A DNA stretch of 64,000 nucleotides from Pyrinomonadaceae bacterium (GCA_030841085.1 JAVEDP010000004.1:62001-126000); one strand, 5' to 3'; positions 48,948-60,526 are shown, counted from the first letter of the stretch. Numbers and translations are program-made. The notes: generated by a model from the sequence alone, not told the origin.

Positions 48948-50276
48948 ATGGAGATTTCAAAGCAACGAAAGAAATTACTTTTCATCATCGCTCTCCCATT
49001 GGCTTTTCTGTTCCGGCTGGCGTTTGGTTTGTGCCTGGACTTCTGGACGCAAGTTGAAGACGAGAAGCAGATCTATTTAATTGGTCTGAAGTTTTTTACC
49101 ACCGGCGCGTGGCCTTATTTTGGGCCGGACGTTACCAACACCATTCAAGTGCCCGGAGCTCTGCAGGGCCTGGTTGTTGGCCTCCCGTTTTATGTGCTGC
49201 CGGTACCAGAAGCGCCTTACATCTTTGTAAACATTCTCTCGTTTGCCAGTCTCTGTTTCTTTGCCTGGTACTGCACGCGGCGGCTGCCGGAAATTCCAAA
49301 ATGGTTCGTTTGGTCATGGTTGCTCACCGCGCCGTGGACGCTGAACATTTCCACCCAGATTTACAACCCTTCATACGTTTTACCCGCGGCGATTTTGTTT
49401 TTCGTCTGCGCCATTGAAACTTATCCGTTCCTCAGTCGCGGCCTGGTTCCTTTGAAGTGGGCCAACTTTGCGATGGGCCTGTCGCTTTTCTGGGTTATGC
49501 AATTTCACCTGTCATGGGTGATTCTTCTTCCTTACATTCTCCTGTCGTTTTATTTTCAACTTAGGACCTCGGGTTGGAAGGCTCTTAAAGGAGTGATGTA
49601 TTTTGGCGTCGGCGCCATACCAACCGGCAGTTTTCTTATTCCAACTTTTGTTAAGTACGGACTGAGCGGAGCATTGGGAAATACGAATGAGGCTGTGCAG
49701 TTTAATTACACCAACCTTCTAAAGGCTGCGAACGTTGTGGAAGGTGTCTTGGGACGTTTCTTGTCTTTCGCCAGCTTTGAGTTGCCGCGTTTCATCGGTG
49801 GCAACACCGCGAAACGTTTGCTCTTCATGCGCGAAAATCCCTGGCTGATTCCTTTCGTCGTCTTTCTTACAGTGGTTGGGATTCTTCAACCGATAGCCTT
49901 GTTGGTCCTGTGGTTCAAAAAAAGGCACTCAGTGAAAGACTGGAAGGCGATGAAGTATTTCACGCTCGCGACTGTAGTGTTGCTGTATGTCAGCTTTTTG
50001 TTCGCGATCAGGACTCCGCTGTCCCACACTTTTTACACCACACTTCCAATCGCCATGCTATATAGCTTCTATTGTTGGAACGAGTTTCTGAAGAAACGGA
50101 GTTGGCAGAAGTTTGCGCTGGTGTTCATTATTTGCGGCATCATTTTTAATATCGGGCTGGCGATGAACAACTATTCGCGTGTGTCCATCTATCTCGAGCG
50201 CAGCAAAGTTGTGGAAGCGATCAAGGCCCGAGACTATCGCATCGTGGGTGAAAGACGCCCCGGATCTAGATATTGA
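48948..50276 (+). CDS. Polytopic membrane protein (glycosyltransferase-like)
   Basis: 442 aa, many TM segments; N-terminal acidic loop before conserved-looking aromatic region. Confidence 0.6.
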   Translation: MEISKQRKKLLFIIALPLAFLFRLAFGLCLDFWTQVEDEKQIYLIGLKFFTTGAWPYFGPDVTNTIQVPGALQGLVVGLPFYVLPVPEAPYIFVNILSFASLCFFAWYCTRRLPEIPKWFVWSWLLTAPWTLNISTQIYNPSYVLPAAILFFVCAIETYPFLSRGLVPLKWANFAMGLSLFWVMQFHLSWVILLPYILLSFYFQLRTSGWKALKGVMYFGVGAIPTGSFLIPTFVKYGLSGALGNTNEAVQFNYTNLLKAANVVEGVLGRFLSFASFELPRFIGGNTAKRLLFMRENPWLIPFVVFLTVVGILQPIALLVLWFKKRHSVKDWKAMKYFTLATVVLLYVSFLFAIRTPLSHTFYTTLPIAMLYSFYCWNEFLKKRSWQKFALVFIICGIIFNIGLAMNNYSRVSIYLERSKVVEAIKARDYRIVGERRPGSRY

Positions 50277-50290
50277 ATTGAGTGGAGTTT

Positions 50291-51862
50291 CTACAACGGA
50301 ATGTTACCGTGCTTCTTCGGCGGGTTTGTGTCGCGTTTGTTTTCAAGCAGTGAAAGTGCACGGATGAGTTTCGGTCTGGTCAATGCCGGTTCGATTACTT
50401 CATCAACAAAGCCTCGTTCGGCAGCGACGTATGGATTCGCAAACTTATCTTCCAACTCAATAACGCGCGAGCGGCGTGCCGTTTCCTTGTCCTTCGCTTC
50501 ACTAATTTCCCGCCGGTACAAAACACCGACAGCGCCTTCAGCGCCCATCACCGCGATCTCGGCGGACGGCCAGGCAAAGTTAACGTCAGTGCGAATGTGT
50601 TTTGACGCCATCACGCAATAGGCCCCGCCATAAGCTTTCCTGGTTATCACTGTCAGCTTCGGCACCGTCGCTTCGGCAAACGCATACAGCAGCTTCGCGC
50701 CGTGACGAATGATGCCGCCGTGCTCCTGCGAAATGCCGGGTAAAAAACCAGGCACATCTTCAAAGACAATCAACGGCACGTTGAAGCAATCGCAGAAACG
50801 CACGAAGCGCGCTCCTTTGACCGAAGCGTCGATGTCCAAAACTCCGGCCAGAAATGCCGGCTGGTTAGCAACAATTCCCACCGGCCGCCCATCGAGCCGC
50901 GCAAAGCCGACGCAGATGTTCGGAGCGTGATGCTGCTGAACCTCAAAAAAGTAACCGTCATCAACCACTGCCGCAATCACTTCGCGAATGTCGTAAGGTT
51001 GATTTGACGCTTCCGGAACGATCGTGTTGAGCTTCTCTTCGGTCCTGTCGGGCGAATCGGTCGGCACTACTCGCGGAGCGTCGTCAAGATTATTTGAAGG
51101 AATGAACGACAGCAGCTCGCGAACCATTTGCAGAGCATGCTCGTCTGAATCTGCGGCGAAGTGCGCGACGCCCGAGATGCGGTTATGAGTCATAGCGCCG
51201 CCGAGTTCTTCTTTGGTCACGTCCTGGTGCGTCACTGTCTTAATAACGTCGGGACCCGTAATGAACATGTACGACGTGTCTTTCACCATGATGTTAAAGT
51301 CGGTGATTGCCGGACTGTAAACCGCGCCGCCGGCGCATGGTCCAAGAATGCAACTGATCTGCGGCACGACGCCGCTCGCCAGCGTGTTGCGCAAAAAGAT
51401 GTCGGCATAGCCGCCGAGACTGACAACGCCTTCCTGAATGCGCGCTCCGCCGGAATCATTCAGCCCAATAATCGGCGCGCCCACCTTCATCGCCAGGTCC
51501 ATCACTTTGCAAATCTTTTCCGCATGCGTTTCGGAAAGGGAACCACCAAAGACTGTGAAGTCCTGCGCAAAAACAAAAACCTTACGGCCATCGATCAATC
51601 CGTGACCGGTGACCACGCCATCGCCGGGATATAGTTGCTGTTCCATGGCAAAATCTTTCGAGCGATGGACCACCAATTTATCGAACTCTTCAAAACTTCC
51701 ATCATCAAGCAGGAACTCGATGCGCTCACGCGCAGTCAGCTTGTTTGCGGCGTGCTGTTTGTCAACGCGCTCAGCGCCACCGCCGGTTTCCGCCTTCAGC
51801 GAACGCTCTTTAAGTAGCTGGAGTTTGGACTTGGATTGTTTGGGTTGTTGTTTGGAAGTCAT
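50291..51862 (-). CDS. Acyl-CoA (propionyl-CoA-type) carboxylase beta subunit
   Basis: [69 protein letters not shown]. Confidence 0.93.
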   Translation of the reverse strand: MTSKQQPKQSKSKLQLLKERSLKAETGGGAERVDKQHAANKLTARERIEFLLDDGSFEEFDKLVVHRSKDFAMEQQLYPGDGVVTGHGLIDGRKVFVFAQDFTVFGGSLSETHAEKICKVMDLAMKVGAPIIGLNDSGGARIQEGVVSLGGYADIFLRNTLASGVVPQISCILGPCAGGAVYSPAITDFNIMVKDTSYMFITGPDVIKTVTHQDVTKEELGGAMTHNRISGVAHFAADSDEHALQMVRELLSFIPSNNLDDAPRVVPTDSPDRTEEKLNTIVPEASNQPYDIREVIAAVVDDGYFFEVQQHHAPNICVGFARLDGRPVGIVANQPAFLAGVLDIDASVKGARFVRFCDCFNVPLIVFEDVPGFLPGISQEHGGIIRHGAKLLYAFAEATVPKLTVITRKAYGGAYCVMASKHIRTDVNFAWPSAEIAVMGAEGAVGVLYRREISEAKDKETARRSRVIELEDKFANPYVAAERGFVDEVIEPALTRPKLIRALSLLENKRDTNPPKKHGNIPL

Positions 51863-51876
51863 CTTTGAATTGAAAG

Positions 51877-51989
51877 TAGCATAGACTTTGAGTCTGTGCT
51901 TCTAAGTAGCATAGACTTCAGTCTGTGCTTACGCGCCAAACACAGGCTAAAGCCTATGCCACTCAGACACAGGCTAAAGCCTATGCCCT
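51877..51989. repeat. catagacttcagtctgtg repeat cluster, second locus
   Basis: tagcatagactttgagtctgtgcttc, tagcatagacttcagtctgtgctt, cacaggctaaagcctatgcc (twice). Confidence 0.85.
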
Positions 51990-52453
51990 AACTGAAACGG
52001 AAAAGCTCGTTGGTCGATCATGACAATCAGTTCTGCAAGCGCACGCCTGGCGTTGACACGCAGCGCGTCGTCATAGGCAAAACGTTTTGCGTTCCGTTCG
52101 AAATCTTCCTCGTCAAGGATCTGGTAAGAAAAGTCCGGCTGCACCAGAATATCCAGGTCCAAGTCTACGTAACTCAAAACTGCTCCATTGAAAGTTGGCG
52201 GCACGCTGATGTTGCAGTAATAATTTCTAAGCTTGCCGTTCGGCTGCGAAAAGCGAAAGACATTGTACCAGCGTTCCATCCAGTAGTACTCAACACTGCG
52301 CGTGCCGGCGGCAATGGTTCCGAGAAGATCGTGTTCGATGTCGGCAGTAAACGTCCCGTCGAGAACTAACAACGGCCCTTCCTGACGAACCAGCTCAGCA
52401 TTCCAAGTCCGGTGTGGCTTGCCGTCGAGTTTGAATGTCTTGATCGTAATCAA
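51974..52453 (-). CDS. DUF402-family protein
   Basis: WYNVFRFSQPNGKLRNYYCNISVPPTFNGAVLSYVDLDLDILVQPDFSYQILDEEDFE. Confidence 0.85.
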   Translation of the reverse strand: MITIKTFKLDGKPHRTWNAELVRQEGPLLVLDGTFTADIEHDLLGTIAAGTRSVEYYWMERWYNVFRFSQPNGKLRNYYCNISVPPTFNGAVLSYVDLDLDILVQPDFSYQILDEEDFERNAKRFAYDDALRVNARRALAELIVMIDQRAFPFQLGHRL

Positions 52454-52465
52454 AAGCGTTGAAAT

Positions 52466-53116
52466 CTACTTTCTTCCGCTCTTATGCCAATCGGCGAGAA
52501 ATTGCTCCTGTCCTTTGTCAGTCAACGGGTGATTGAAAAGTTGATCGATTACCTTGAACGGAATCGTGGCGATGTCCGCGCCCATGCGCGCCGCTTCGAT
52601 GACATGAATCGGACTGCGCATGCTGGCGGCAAGCACTTCAGTTTTCCAAGTGTAGTTTCGGTAAATATCGATGATGTCCTGAAGCAGCACCAAACCATTT
52701 TCACCAATATCGTCGAGCCTGCCAATAAAAGGACTGATAAACGAAGCACCGGCTTTGGCGGCCATGATCGCCTGCGCTGCCGAGAAGCAAAGCGTGACGT
52801 TGACCTTGATGCCTTCGCTCGACAACTGTTTGGTTGCCTTTAATCCAGCGCGCGTCAGCGGGCACTTGATGACAACGTTAGGCGCAATCTTCGCGTACTC
52901 GCGACCTTGTTGCAGCATGCCTTCCGTTTCTTCGCTGGTGCATTCGGCGGAAACAGGACCGCTCACGATTTTGCAAATCGCGGCGATGTGTTCCTTGAAA
53001 TCCACGTCGCCTTCTTTGGAAATCAACGTTGGATTAGTGGTCACGCCGTCAGCAATGCCGAACGCTGCTGCTTCGCGAATCTCATCAAGGTTAGCAGTGT
53101 CGAGAAAAAACTTCAT
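52466..53116 (-). CDS. Transaldolase / fructose-6-phosphate aldolase-like protein
   Basis: [60 protein letters not shown]. Confidence 0.93.
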   Translation of the reverse strand: MKFFLDTANLDEIREAAAFGIADGVTTNPTLISKEGDVDFKEHIAAICKIVSGPVSAECTSEETEGMLQQGREYAKIAPNVVIKCPLTRAGLKATKQLSSEGIKVNVTLCFSAAQAIMAAKAGASFISPFIGRLDDIGENGLVLLQDIIDIYRNYTWKTEVLAASMRSPIHVIEAARMGADIATIPFKVIDQLFNHPLTDKGQEQFLADWHKSGRK

Positions 53117-53183
53117 AAGAACCTCCGTTGTATTAATCCTGAGAGCATATCAGCACCAGTTTGCAGGGGTGTTCTGATTTCGA

Positions 53184-53280
53184 TTTCTCTGTGCGTCCTT
53201 TGTGTTCTTTGTGACTCTGTGGTGAATTTTGTCGATTGCTCACCACGGAGACACAGAGAACACAAAGGACGCACAGAGAT
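53184..53280. repeat. MITE-like inverted repeat, copy 2
   Basis: ttctctgtgcgtcctttgtgttctttgtgactctgtggtgaa ... ttgctcaccacggagacacagagaacacaaaggacgcacagaga. Confidence 0.85.
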
Positions 53281-53309
53281 TAAAACCACCGAGCTGCCAC
53301 CTGCAGGTT

Positions 53310-54077
53310 TTAGCAGACGACATTCTGCAAAATTCCGATGCCGTCTATTTCTACTTCCACCGTATCACCTGCACTCAAGCGCGAAACGCCGGCGGGCGTG
53401 CCGGTAACAATCAAATCTCCAGGGAACAGAGTCATGATATTCGCGATGTAGCGGATTAGGAAGGGAACTGAAAACGCCATGTCAGCGGTCCGCCCACTCT
53501 GTTTCTCAATGCCGTTAACCCGAGTCTTAACAATTAGGTTTAAAGGATTCAGTTCAGTTTCAATCCATGGACCAACCGGACAAAACGTGTCGAACGATTT
53601 TGCGCGTGTAAACTGAACGTCCTGACGCTGCAAGTCGCGCGCGGTCACATCGTTTACGCAGGTGTAACCCAAAATATAACTTAGCGGGTCATCGTCTTCA
53701 CTCAGCTTGCGCGCTTGCTTTGCGATTACCACGCCCAGCTCGCCTTCATGTTCTACCTGCGTCGATTCAGGCGGCAACTGAATTGAATCACCATTACCAA
53801 TAATTGCGGAAGGCGCTTTGAGAAAGAGCAATGGCTCGGTAGGCATTTTGTTCCCGAGCTCAGCAGCGTGCTCGCGATAGTTGCGCCCAACGCACACGAT
53901 TTTGGAAGGCGTAACTGGAGCTAACAATTTGACCGCAGAAACATCGATCGGTTGATCTAAACGCGAATGCGAAACTGATTCGAGGGTTCCAGCGTGAGCG
54001 CCCCGGAGGTCGTTGCCGTCAAGTATTCCAAATTGCGCAACTGAAGTTTCGGACCTTCTAAACCGACAAATTCGCAT
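53310..54077 (-). CDS. Fumarylacetoacetate hydrolase family protein
   Basis: KIVCVGRNYREHAAELG; LFLKAPSAIIGNGDSIQLP; GDLIVTGTPAGV. Confidence 0.9.
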   Translation of the reverse strand: MRICRFRRSETSVAQFGILDGNDLRGAHAGTLESVSHSRLDQPIDVSAVKLLAPVTPSKIVCVGRNYREHAAELGNKMPTEPLLFLKAPSAIIGNGDSIQLPPESTQVEHEGELGVVIAKQARKLSEDDDPLSYILGYTCVNDVTARDLQRQDVQFTRAKSFDTFCPVGPWIETELNPLNLIVKTRVNGIEKQSGRTADMAFSVPFLIRYIANIMTLFPGDLIVTGTPAGVSRLSAGDTVEVEIDGIGILQNVVC

Positions 54078-54172
54078 ACGTTGTTCGCACTTCGTGCTCA
54101 TTGCGGGCGAGTCGAGCACCCCAACCGATAAAACACATCGGTTGGGGACCCCGCACGCCCGCGGTCCCAGTT

Positions 54173-55267
54173 TTACGGCACTACTTCGGACACAACTTCA
54201 GATTGCGGACTGAGATTGCCCGCCTGATCGACCGCAATCAGAAAATAGTAATAGCGTTTGCCGGATTCGACTTTCTCATCCTGGAACGTGGTCCGTGTCA
54301 GCAGCGCGCCATTCAGTTTTGTCCATTGACTCCTGGCCAGATCCGGATCTGTCGAGCGGAAAATGTTATAGCCGGCGATGTCCGCTTCCGGATTCGCCGG
54401 GAAGAATATCGAAAGCCGGCCCGGCGCCGCTGCTACGGTTATTGAAGTCGGAGCAGAAGGCGCAAACACATCCTTTGGCGAAACAGTTATCGAATTCGAA
54501 TTTAGACTTTCTACCTGCCCGCCTTCGCTGCCAAGCGAAACTGAGCGCACGAGGTAGCGATACGTTTCGCCAAATTTGAAATTTTGATCGATGTACCGGT
54601 TGCCGGTAACCAACGCCGCATTGATAGGCGCCGGACTGACTTCACTTTCCGTTTCTGCAACTCGATAGACGTTGTAGCCGAGCAGATTCACCGGCGTTGA
54701 GCCATCGATATTTTCAGTGGGCGGCCCCCAGGAAATTGTGATCGCGCCTTCGCTGATTTCTTTTCCTGTCGCGATTAGGGTCGGCGGCTTGGCAATTCGC
54801 GCCGCCGGCTCGAGCAACAGGAAGTTTGAAAATGCTGCGCGCTGGCCGGCCGCATTCACATAACGAACGGCATAACGCAAGCGCGCCGGCTCGCCTGCAA
54901 GTTCCAGGTTATCGGTGTAGGTCAGCGAGTCGCCTGCGTTTTTGATCTCGTCATAAGTCACTGAACCAATCAGCGTGGATCTGGCAGCGAATTCATCTTC
55001 AGTCAACGCCAGCGGCGCGCGCGGCTTTTCAGCCAACCGGTAGACGTCGATGCGGCGAATGCTTTGCACACTTGGATCCGGCGCATTCCTTCGCGGCGCC
55101 GGCCAACTAAGAATCACTTGATTGCCGCGCTGGATTCCGGAAAGGGATTCAGTTCGCTGTTGCACGCGCTCCGTCGGCGGCAACGGCGGGCTGCGTTTGC
55201 CGCAGGCAGCGCCAAAGCTCACCAGCGCCACCAACAATGCGAGTTGAAGTGCGGAATTGGTTTTCAC
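54173..55267 (-). CDS. Lipoprotein with fibronectin type III-like domains
   Basis: Lipobox-like [16 protein letters not shown]; repeated Fn3-like blocks. Confidence 0.75.
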   Translation of the reverse strand: MKTNSALQLALLVALVSFGAACGKRSPPLPPTERVQQRTESLSGIQRGNQVILSWPAPRRNAPDPSVQSIRRIDVYRLAEKPRAPLALTEDEFAARSTLIGSVTYDEIKNAGDSLTYTDNLELAGEPARLRYAVRYVNAAGQRAAFSNFLLLEPAARIAKPPTLIATGKEISEGAITISWGPPTENIDGSTPVNLLGYNVYRVAETESEVSPAPINAALVTGNRYIDQNFKFGETYRYLVRSVSLGSEGGQVESLNSNSITVSPKDVFAPSAPTSITVAAAPGRLSIFFPANPEADIAGYNIFRSTDPDLARSQWTKLNGALLTRTTFQDEKVESGKRYYYFLIAVDQAGNLSPQSEVVSEVVP

Positions 55268-56697
55268 AGAATGTAGCGGCTGAGGTCCTGGTCCTTCACA
55301 GTCTCCGCGAGCATTGACTCGACATAGGCCGCATCGATGCGCTGGTCCTTTGGCTCGAGGTCGGGCCCTTCGAAGCTGATCTCTTCGAGCAATTTTTCCA
55401 TGATTGTTTGCAGACGACGCGCGCCAATGTTCTCGGTATTTTCGTTCACACGCGCCGCAAAGTTCGCAATCGAATCGATCGCATCGTCAGTGAAGTCGAT
55501 AATCACTTCTTCGGTGGCCATCATCGCCTGGTATTGTTTGACCAACGCATTTTTCGGTTCGGTAAGAATTCGTTTGAAGTCATCGACCGTCAGGGATTCC
55601 AATTCGACGCGAATGGGAAAGCGGCCCTGCAACTCCGGAATAAGATCCGCCGGTTTGGAAACATGAAAAGCGCCGGCCGCGATGAACAGAATGTGGTCCG
55701 TCCTTACCATCCCGTAACGAGAATTTACTGTCGTACCTTCGACGATTGGCAGAATGTCGCGCTGCACGCCTTCACGCGAAACATCAGGGCCGTGGCCCGA
55801 TTCGCGTCCGGCAATTTTGTCGATCTCATCCAGGAAAATAATTCCTGACTGCTCGACGCGTTCGATCGCGGCGCGCGCCACCTGGTCCATATCGATCAGA
55901 CGCTCTTCCTCTTCGGCCATTAAATGCTCAATCGCTTCGTCGACTGTCATTTTGCGGTTCTTGGTGCGCCCCTGGAACATGCTGCCCAACATGTCTTTCA
56001 TGTTGATGCCCATCTCTTCGATGCCCTGGGGACCGGCGAGTTCGATGACGGGAAAATTCCGCTCGCGTATCTCCACTTCCACCAGGCGGCTGTCCAACTT
56101 GCCGTCGCGCAATTGTGCCCGGAGCTTTTCACGCGTCCGCTGAAACTGCTCGTCGCGCGTAGGTTCCTTCGCTTCTAATTGGGGCGCCTGATCGTCATCG
56201 CCCGTCGAATCAAATTCATAAGAACTCGAAGACGCGCGCGGCGGGGGCAGCAGCAAATCCAGGATTTGTTCCTCGACGTTCAGCTCGGCTTTCTCAGCGA
56301 CTTCGTCGATCTTTTCCTGCCGGATCATGTCGACTGCGATTTCCGTCAGGTCGCGAATCATGCTTTCCACATCGCGACCGACGTAGCCAACCTCGGTGAA
56401 TTTCGAAGCTTCGACTTTAAGAAAAGGAGAGTTGGACATGCGCGCCAACCGGCGGGCGATCTCTGTCTTGCCCACTCCGGTCGATCCGATCATGATCATG
56501 TTTTTCGGCATCACGTCCACCGCCATTTCCAGTGGCAGCTTTTGACGCCGAATGCGATTTCGCAGCGCAATCGCTACCGCGCGTTTCGCGTTACGTTGGC
56601 CCACGACGTGCTTGTCCAGCTCGGCCACGATCTGACGCGGCGTCATCTCATCGAGCCGAACTTCTTCGTCCACTTCGCCTTCAAGATAAATGACCAT
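55264..56697 (-). CDS. hslU: ATP-dependent protease ATPase subunit HslU
   Basis: [52 protein letters not shown]; overlaps downstream lipoprotein start (ATGA). Confidence 0.95.
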   Translation of the reverse strand: MVIYLEGEVDEEVRLDEMTPRQIVAELDKHVVGQRNAKRAVAIALRNRIRRQKLPLEMAVDVMPKNMIMIGSTGVGKTEIARRLARMSNSPFLKVEASKFTEVGYVGRDVESMIRDLTEIAVDMIRQEKIDEVAEKAELNVEEQILDLLLPPPRASSSSYEFDSTGDDDQAPQLEAKEPTRDEQFQRTREKLRAQLRDGKLDSRLVEVEIRERNFPVIELAGPQGIEEMGINMKDMLGSMFQGRTKNRKMTVDEAIEHLMAEEEERLIDMDQVARAAIERVEQSGIIFLDEIDKIAGRESGHGPDVSREGVQRDILPIVEGTTVNSRYGMVRTDHILFIAAGAFHVSKPADLIPELQGRFPIRVELESLTVDDFKRILTEPKNALVKQYQAMMATEEVIIDFTDDAIDSIANFAARVNENTENIGARRLQTIMEKLLEEISFEGPDLEPKDQRIDAAYVESMLAETVKDQDLSRYIL

Positions 56698-56749
56698 TAT
56701 TGCCTTACCGTTCTAATTAACTGCTCGGCTCGCGAGCATGCGACTGCGT

Positions 56750-57304
56750 CTACAATTCCTCAACGACGATATTTTGATTTGAATAAATACAAATTTCACC
56801 GGCGATGCCAAGCGCTTCGACGGCGATGTCGCGCGCTGAAAGCTGAGTGTGTTTTGCGAGCGCGCGCGCCGCGGCCAGCGCGTACGAACCTCCCGAACCG
56901 ATCGCCAGCACGCCATCGTCCGGCGCAATCACATCCCCGTTGCCCGATAGAAGAAACGAACTCTTGCTGTCGGCGACGACGAGTAACGCTTCCAGATGGC
57001 GAAGCGCTTTGTCGGTACGCCATTCCTTGCTAAGTTCGATAGACGCGCGCTCAAGATTTCCGTGGTATTGCTCGAGCTTGCTTTCGAAGCGCGTCAACAG
57101 CGCAAAGGCGTCGGCAGTGGAACCGGCAAACCCGGCCAGTATGCTGTCGTTGTACAGCCGGCGAACTTTTTTCGCGCTGCTTTTCATGATGGTTTCGCCC
57201 AGCGTTACCTGGCCGTCACCGGCGAGCGCAACTCGTCCTTCTTTACGAACGAGCAGCACGGTGGTGCTGCGAAAGCGGGGATTTTGTGATGGCATTTTTG
57301 GCAA
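56750..57304 (-). CDS. hslV: ATP-dependent protease proteolytic subunit HslV
   Basis: [39 protein letters not shown]. Confidence 0.95.
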   Translation of the reverse strand: MPKMPSQNPRFRSTTVLLVRKEGRVALAGDGQVTLGETIMKSSAKKVRRLYNDSILAGFAGSTADAFALLTRFESKLEQYHGNLERASIELSKEWRTDKALRHLEALLVVADSKSSFLLSGNGDVIAPDDGVLAIGSGGSYALAAARALAKHTQLSARDIAVEALGIAGEICIYSNQNIVVEEL

Positions 57305-57376
57305 ACCTCACTATAGGAAGTCGCTCGAACGCAAGTCAAGCAAGCAGCTAACCGGTAGTGGCTGAGTTTGGAATTC

Positions 57377-57512
57377 AGCCGCGGATTAACGCCAATGAAC
57401 GCGAGTCTGAAAAAGATAGACGGACTGACAACTCAGCGGACCTTTCGGGATTCATTGACACTACTTGTCTCTAATTTTCAGATTCGCGTTCGTTCGCGTT
57501 AATCCGCGGCCA
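57377..57512. repeat. Fold-back repeat (ccgcggattaacgcc / gcgttaatccgcggc)
   Basis: Inverted arms at both ends of the hslV-puuD-like intergenic region. Confidence 0.75.
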
Positions 57513-57591
57513 CATCTCTGGTTGCTTTCGAATGCCGCCAATACCACTAGCCTCGAATGGGCGCAGTAAGATCCTTTCAGAGTTTTAGGCT

Positions 57592-58386
57592 ATGATAGTT
57601 TCTGTTATGAGCAGCGATTCAAAGTCAGATCAGCGACGCCCGCGTGTCGGGATCACCATGCGGCTGGAATTGAGCACGGATCGGTTTTATCTCGCTCGCT
57701 TTTACAGCGAAGCTGTCGAAGCCGCCGGCGCCGTGCCGGTGCACATCAGCTTGATTCCAGACCCGCGATACATATCCGCAGTCATGGATTCGCTGGACGG
57801 GATCTTGCTCCCCGGAAGCGATTCCGACGTTGATCCGTTACGTTACGGCGCCCAGCCGCACCAGCAACTTGGCAGCGTCGTGCCGGTAAAGGATGAAACC
57901 GATCTGTTGGTACTGGAAGAGATCGAACAACGTAACCTACCGCTGTTTGCAATCTGTTTTGGCATGCAGATTTTGAATGTGTCTCGCGGTGGCACGCTGA
58001 TTCAGGACATTGCGACTCAATTACCAAACGCAATTAAGCACGAGCAGGGACCACCACGCGATCGTCCGTCGCACTCGATTTCACTCGATAGGAATAGTTT
58101 ACTTGCGGCAGTGGCCAAGGCTGAGGACGCGCTCGTTAACAGTCATCATCATCAGGCAATTGAAACTGTGGGTGAGAACCTGAAGGCTACGGCCTGGGCT
58201 GCTGATGGTCTAATAGAAGCCGTCGAAGATACGCGTCCTGGCCGCTTCGCTCTCGGCGTGCAATGGCATCCAGAGTTGGGTTGGCAGCGGGACCAGCTTT
58301 CCCAAGCGCTATTGAGTAAGTTTGTGCAAGCTTGCGCCGCTTACCGCTTAGACAACGTCGATTCATTCGTTGCGTCGCAAAGCTAA
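57592..58386 (+). CDS. Class I glutamine amidotransferase-like (gamma-glutamyl-GABA hydrolase family) protein
   Basis: PLFAICFGMQILNVSRGGTLIQDI; GVQWHPE. Confidence 0.9.
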   Translation: MIVSVMSSDSKSDQRRPRVGITMRLELSTDRFYLARFYSEAVEAAGAVPVHISLIPDPRYISAVMDSLDGILLPGSDSDVDPLRYGAQPHQQLGSVVPVKDETDLLVLEEIEQRNLPLFAICFGMQILNVSRGGTLIQDIATQLPNAIKHEQGPPRDRPSHSISLDRNSLLAAVAKAEDALVNSHHHQAIETVGENLKATAWAADGLIEAVEDTRPGRFALGVQWHPELGWQRDQLSQALLSKFVQACAAYRLDNVDSFVASQS

Positions 58387-58392
58387 TCGCTG

Positions 58393-59163
58393 ATGGATCT
58401 TGAAGAGTTATCACTGACTGGACGCGTCGCGGTTGTCACCGGAGGGTCGAGAGGGATCGGCCGCGCGACCGTTGAACTGCTTGCGCAACTCGGCGCCAAG
58501 GTAGTTATCAATTATTCCAACGACGACGACGCCGCAGCTGAGGTTCTAGCTATTGTTAGCGCGGCGGGCGGGGAAGCGTTCTCATTCAAGGCAAACATCG
58601 CCAAGGTAGATGAAGCCGAACGTTTGCTTAATGCAACGCTCGAACGTTTCAAACGCGTCGACATCATTGTTTGCAACGCAGGTATCTGGGAAGGCGCAGC
58701 GGTCGAGCAAATTTCCGAAGCGATGTGGGACCAAACCATGGACATAAACCTTAAGGGCGCCTGGACCGTATGTCGTGCGGCTGTTCCCATTCTGAAGAAG
58801 CAGCGGTCCGGCAAGATCGTGCTGGTCACATCGACCGCAGGACAGCGAGGCGAGGCCGGTTACTCGAATTACGCGGCATCAAAAGGTGGATTGATTGCTT
58901 TCACGAAATCGCTCGGAAGTGAACTGGGAGAGTGGGGAATCAATGTTAACGCAGTTGCGCCAGGTTGGGTGGACACGGACATGACCGAAGACGCTCTGGG
59001 TGATCGCGAACAGCGGCAAGCGATAGCCTCAGCGATCCCGATTGGCGCCATAGCGACGCCGGAAGACATTGCCGGACCGATCGCCTTTTTGTGCACACAG
59101 TGGTCGCGTCACATCACGGGAGAAATTCTGAATGTAAACGGCGGCGCGGTGCTCTGTGGTTAA
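58393..59163 (+). CDS. Short-chain dehydrogenase/reductase (FabG-like)
   Basis: AVVTGGSRGIGRATVELLA; NAGIWEG; YSNYAASKGG. Confidence 0.92.
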   Translation: MDLEELSLTGRVAVVTGGSRGIGRATVELLAQLGAKVVINYSNDDDAAAEVLAIVSAAGGEAFSFKANIAKVDEAERLLNATLERFKRVDIIVCNAGIWEGAAVEQISEAMWDQTMDINLKGAWTVCRAAVPILKKQRSGKIVLVTSTAGQRGEAGYSNYAASKGGLIAFTKSLGSELGEWGINVNAVAPGWVDTDMTEDALGDREQRQAIASAIPIGAIATPEDIAGPIAFLCTQWSRHITGEILNVNGGAVLCG

Positions 59164-59211
59164 CGCTAAGGTTTCACTTTAACTTCGACAGACCAATTCT
59201 TAGCTGGTTCA

Positions 59212-60390
59212 ATGGCTCGCAAACAAATCCGACTGGGAGTTGAGAGATTACTTGAAGGCGACGCGCAACTGGTTAAAGGTGCGCGGCTCGGCCTCGTGTG
59301 TAATCAAGCATCAGTTGATCATCGTTTGCATCACGTTGCCGATATTTTAAAAGAGCATCCGTCGGTGGATTTGCGCGCCCTGTTTGGTCCGCAGCACGGC
59401 ATCCGCGGCGACGTCCAGGACAACATGGTTGAGACTGAACACGCGACTGATCGCGAAACAGGGCTGCCGATTTATTCGCTCTACAGCGAGACGCGCGAGC
59501 CGACGGAGAACATGATGCGCGAGCTCGATGTGCTCGTGTTCGATATGCAGGACGTCGGCTGCCGCATCTATACCTTCGCCTACACAATGGCGAATTGCAT
59601 GTTGGCAGCGCGCAAGTTTGGAAAGAAGGTCATTGTTTGCGACCGGCCAGACCCAATAAATGGCCGCGATGTAGCCGGCAACGTGCTCGAAAAGGGACAC
59701 GAATCTTTCGTTGGTCAATACTCCATCCCGACTCGACATGGCATGACGCTCGGCGAGTTGGCGAAGATGTTCAATGAGCATTTCGAGATCCAGTGCGAGC
59801 TTGAAGTCGTGCGAATGGACGGCTGGGATCGGAACTGCTGGCACGATGAAACCGATGCGCCGTGGGTTATGCCTTCGCCAAACATGCCAACCATCGACAC
59901 CGCGACAGTGTTTCCCGGCACGGTGCATTTTGAAGGCACGCAGTTATCGGAGGGCAGAGGAACGACCCGGCCGTTTGAACTCGTGGGGGCGCCTTACATC
60001 GTTTCTGAAGACTTTGCTGCCGAGCTTAACAAGGCGAATTTGCCAGGCGTTTACTTTCGCAGTTGCATCTTTCGGCCAACGTTTCAGAAGCACGGCGGTG
60101 CAAGTTGTGAGGGTGTGCAGCTTCATGTGATTGATCGGAACAATTTTGAACCGGTGATTACCGGTCTCACGATGGTTAAGGTTGCACAAGATTTGTATTC
60201 CGATCAGTTTCGCTGGAAGGAACCGCCATACGAATATGTTTTTGATCGAAACCCTTTTGACGTCATTGCCGGCACGACAAAAGTCCGGGAGGGATTTGAG
60301 CAGGGAACGACGATCGCTGAGCTTCAGAAAAGTTGGGAGCCTGAGCTGGGCGAGTTTAAGAAGTTACGTGAACAGTTTCTGTTGTACTGA
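59212..60390 (+). CDS. DUF1343/NamZ-like exo-beta-N-acetylmuramidase family protein
   Basis: GLVCNQASVDHRLHHVADIL; LFGPQHGIRGDVQDNM; FDMQDVGCRIYTFAYTMANCM; PSPNMPTIDTATVFPGTVHFEGTQLSEGRGTTRPFELVGAPY. Confidence 0.9.
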   Translation: MARKQIRLGVERLLEGDAQLVKGARLGLVCNQASVDHRLHHVADILKEHPSVDLRALFGPQHGIRGDVQDNMVETEHATDRETGLPIYSLYSETREPTENMMRELDVLVFDMQDVGCRIYTFAYTMANCMLAARKFGKKVIVCDRPDPINGRDVAGNVLEKGHESFVGQYSIPTRHGMTLGELAKMFNEHFEIQCELEVVRMDGWDRNCWHDETDAPWVMPSPNMPTIDTATVFPGTVHFEGTQLSEGRGTTRPFELVGAPYIVSEDFAAELNKANLPGVYFRSCIFRPTFQKHGGASCEGVQLHVIDRNNFEPVITGLTMVKVAQDLYSDQFRWKEPPYEYVFDRNPFDVIAGTTKVREGFEQGTTIAELQKSWEPELGEFKKLREQFLLY

Positions 60391-60526
60391 CCGGTCTAGT
60401 TAAGGTGGACTGTTAGAGGTCGGCGCGCCGATGCTTAAAGTCCGAACTGAACAACTCTCGACCTTGAGCGACAGCGCACCGCTAAAGCTAAACTGAAATC
60501 TTAAGGTTCTAAGTTAGCAGATTCTA

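Noticed and set aside
56179-57365. + strand ORFs of 284 and 172 aa over hslU/hslV
   Set aside because: Antisense shadow ORFs of hslUV.
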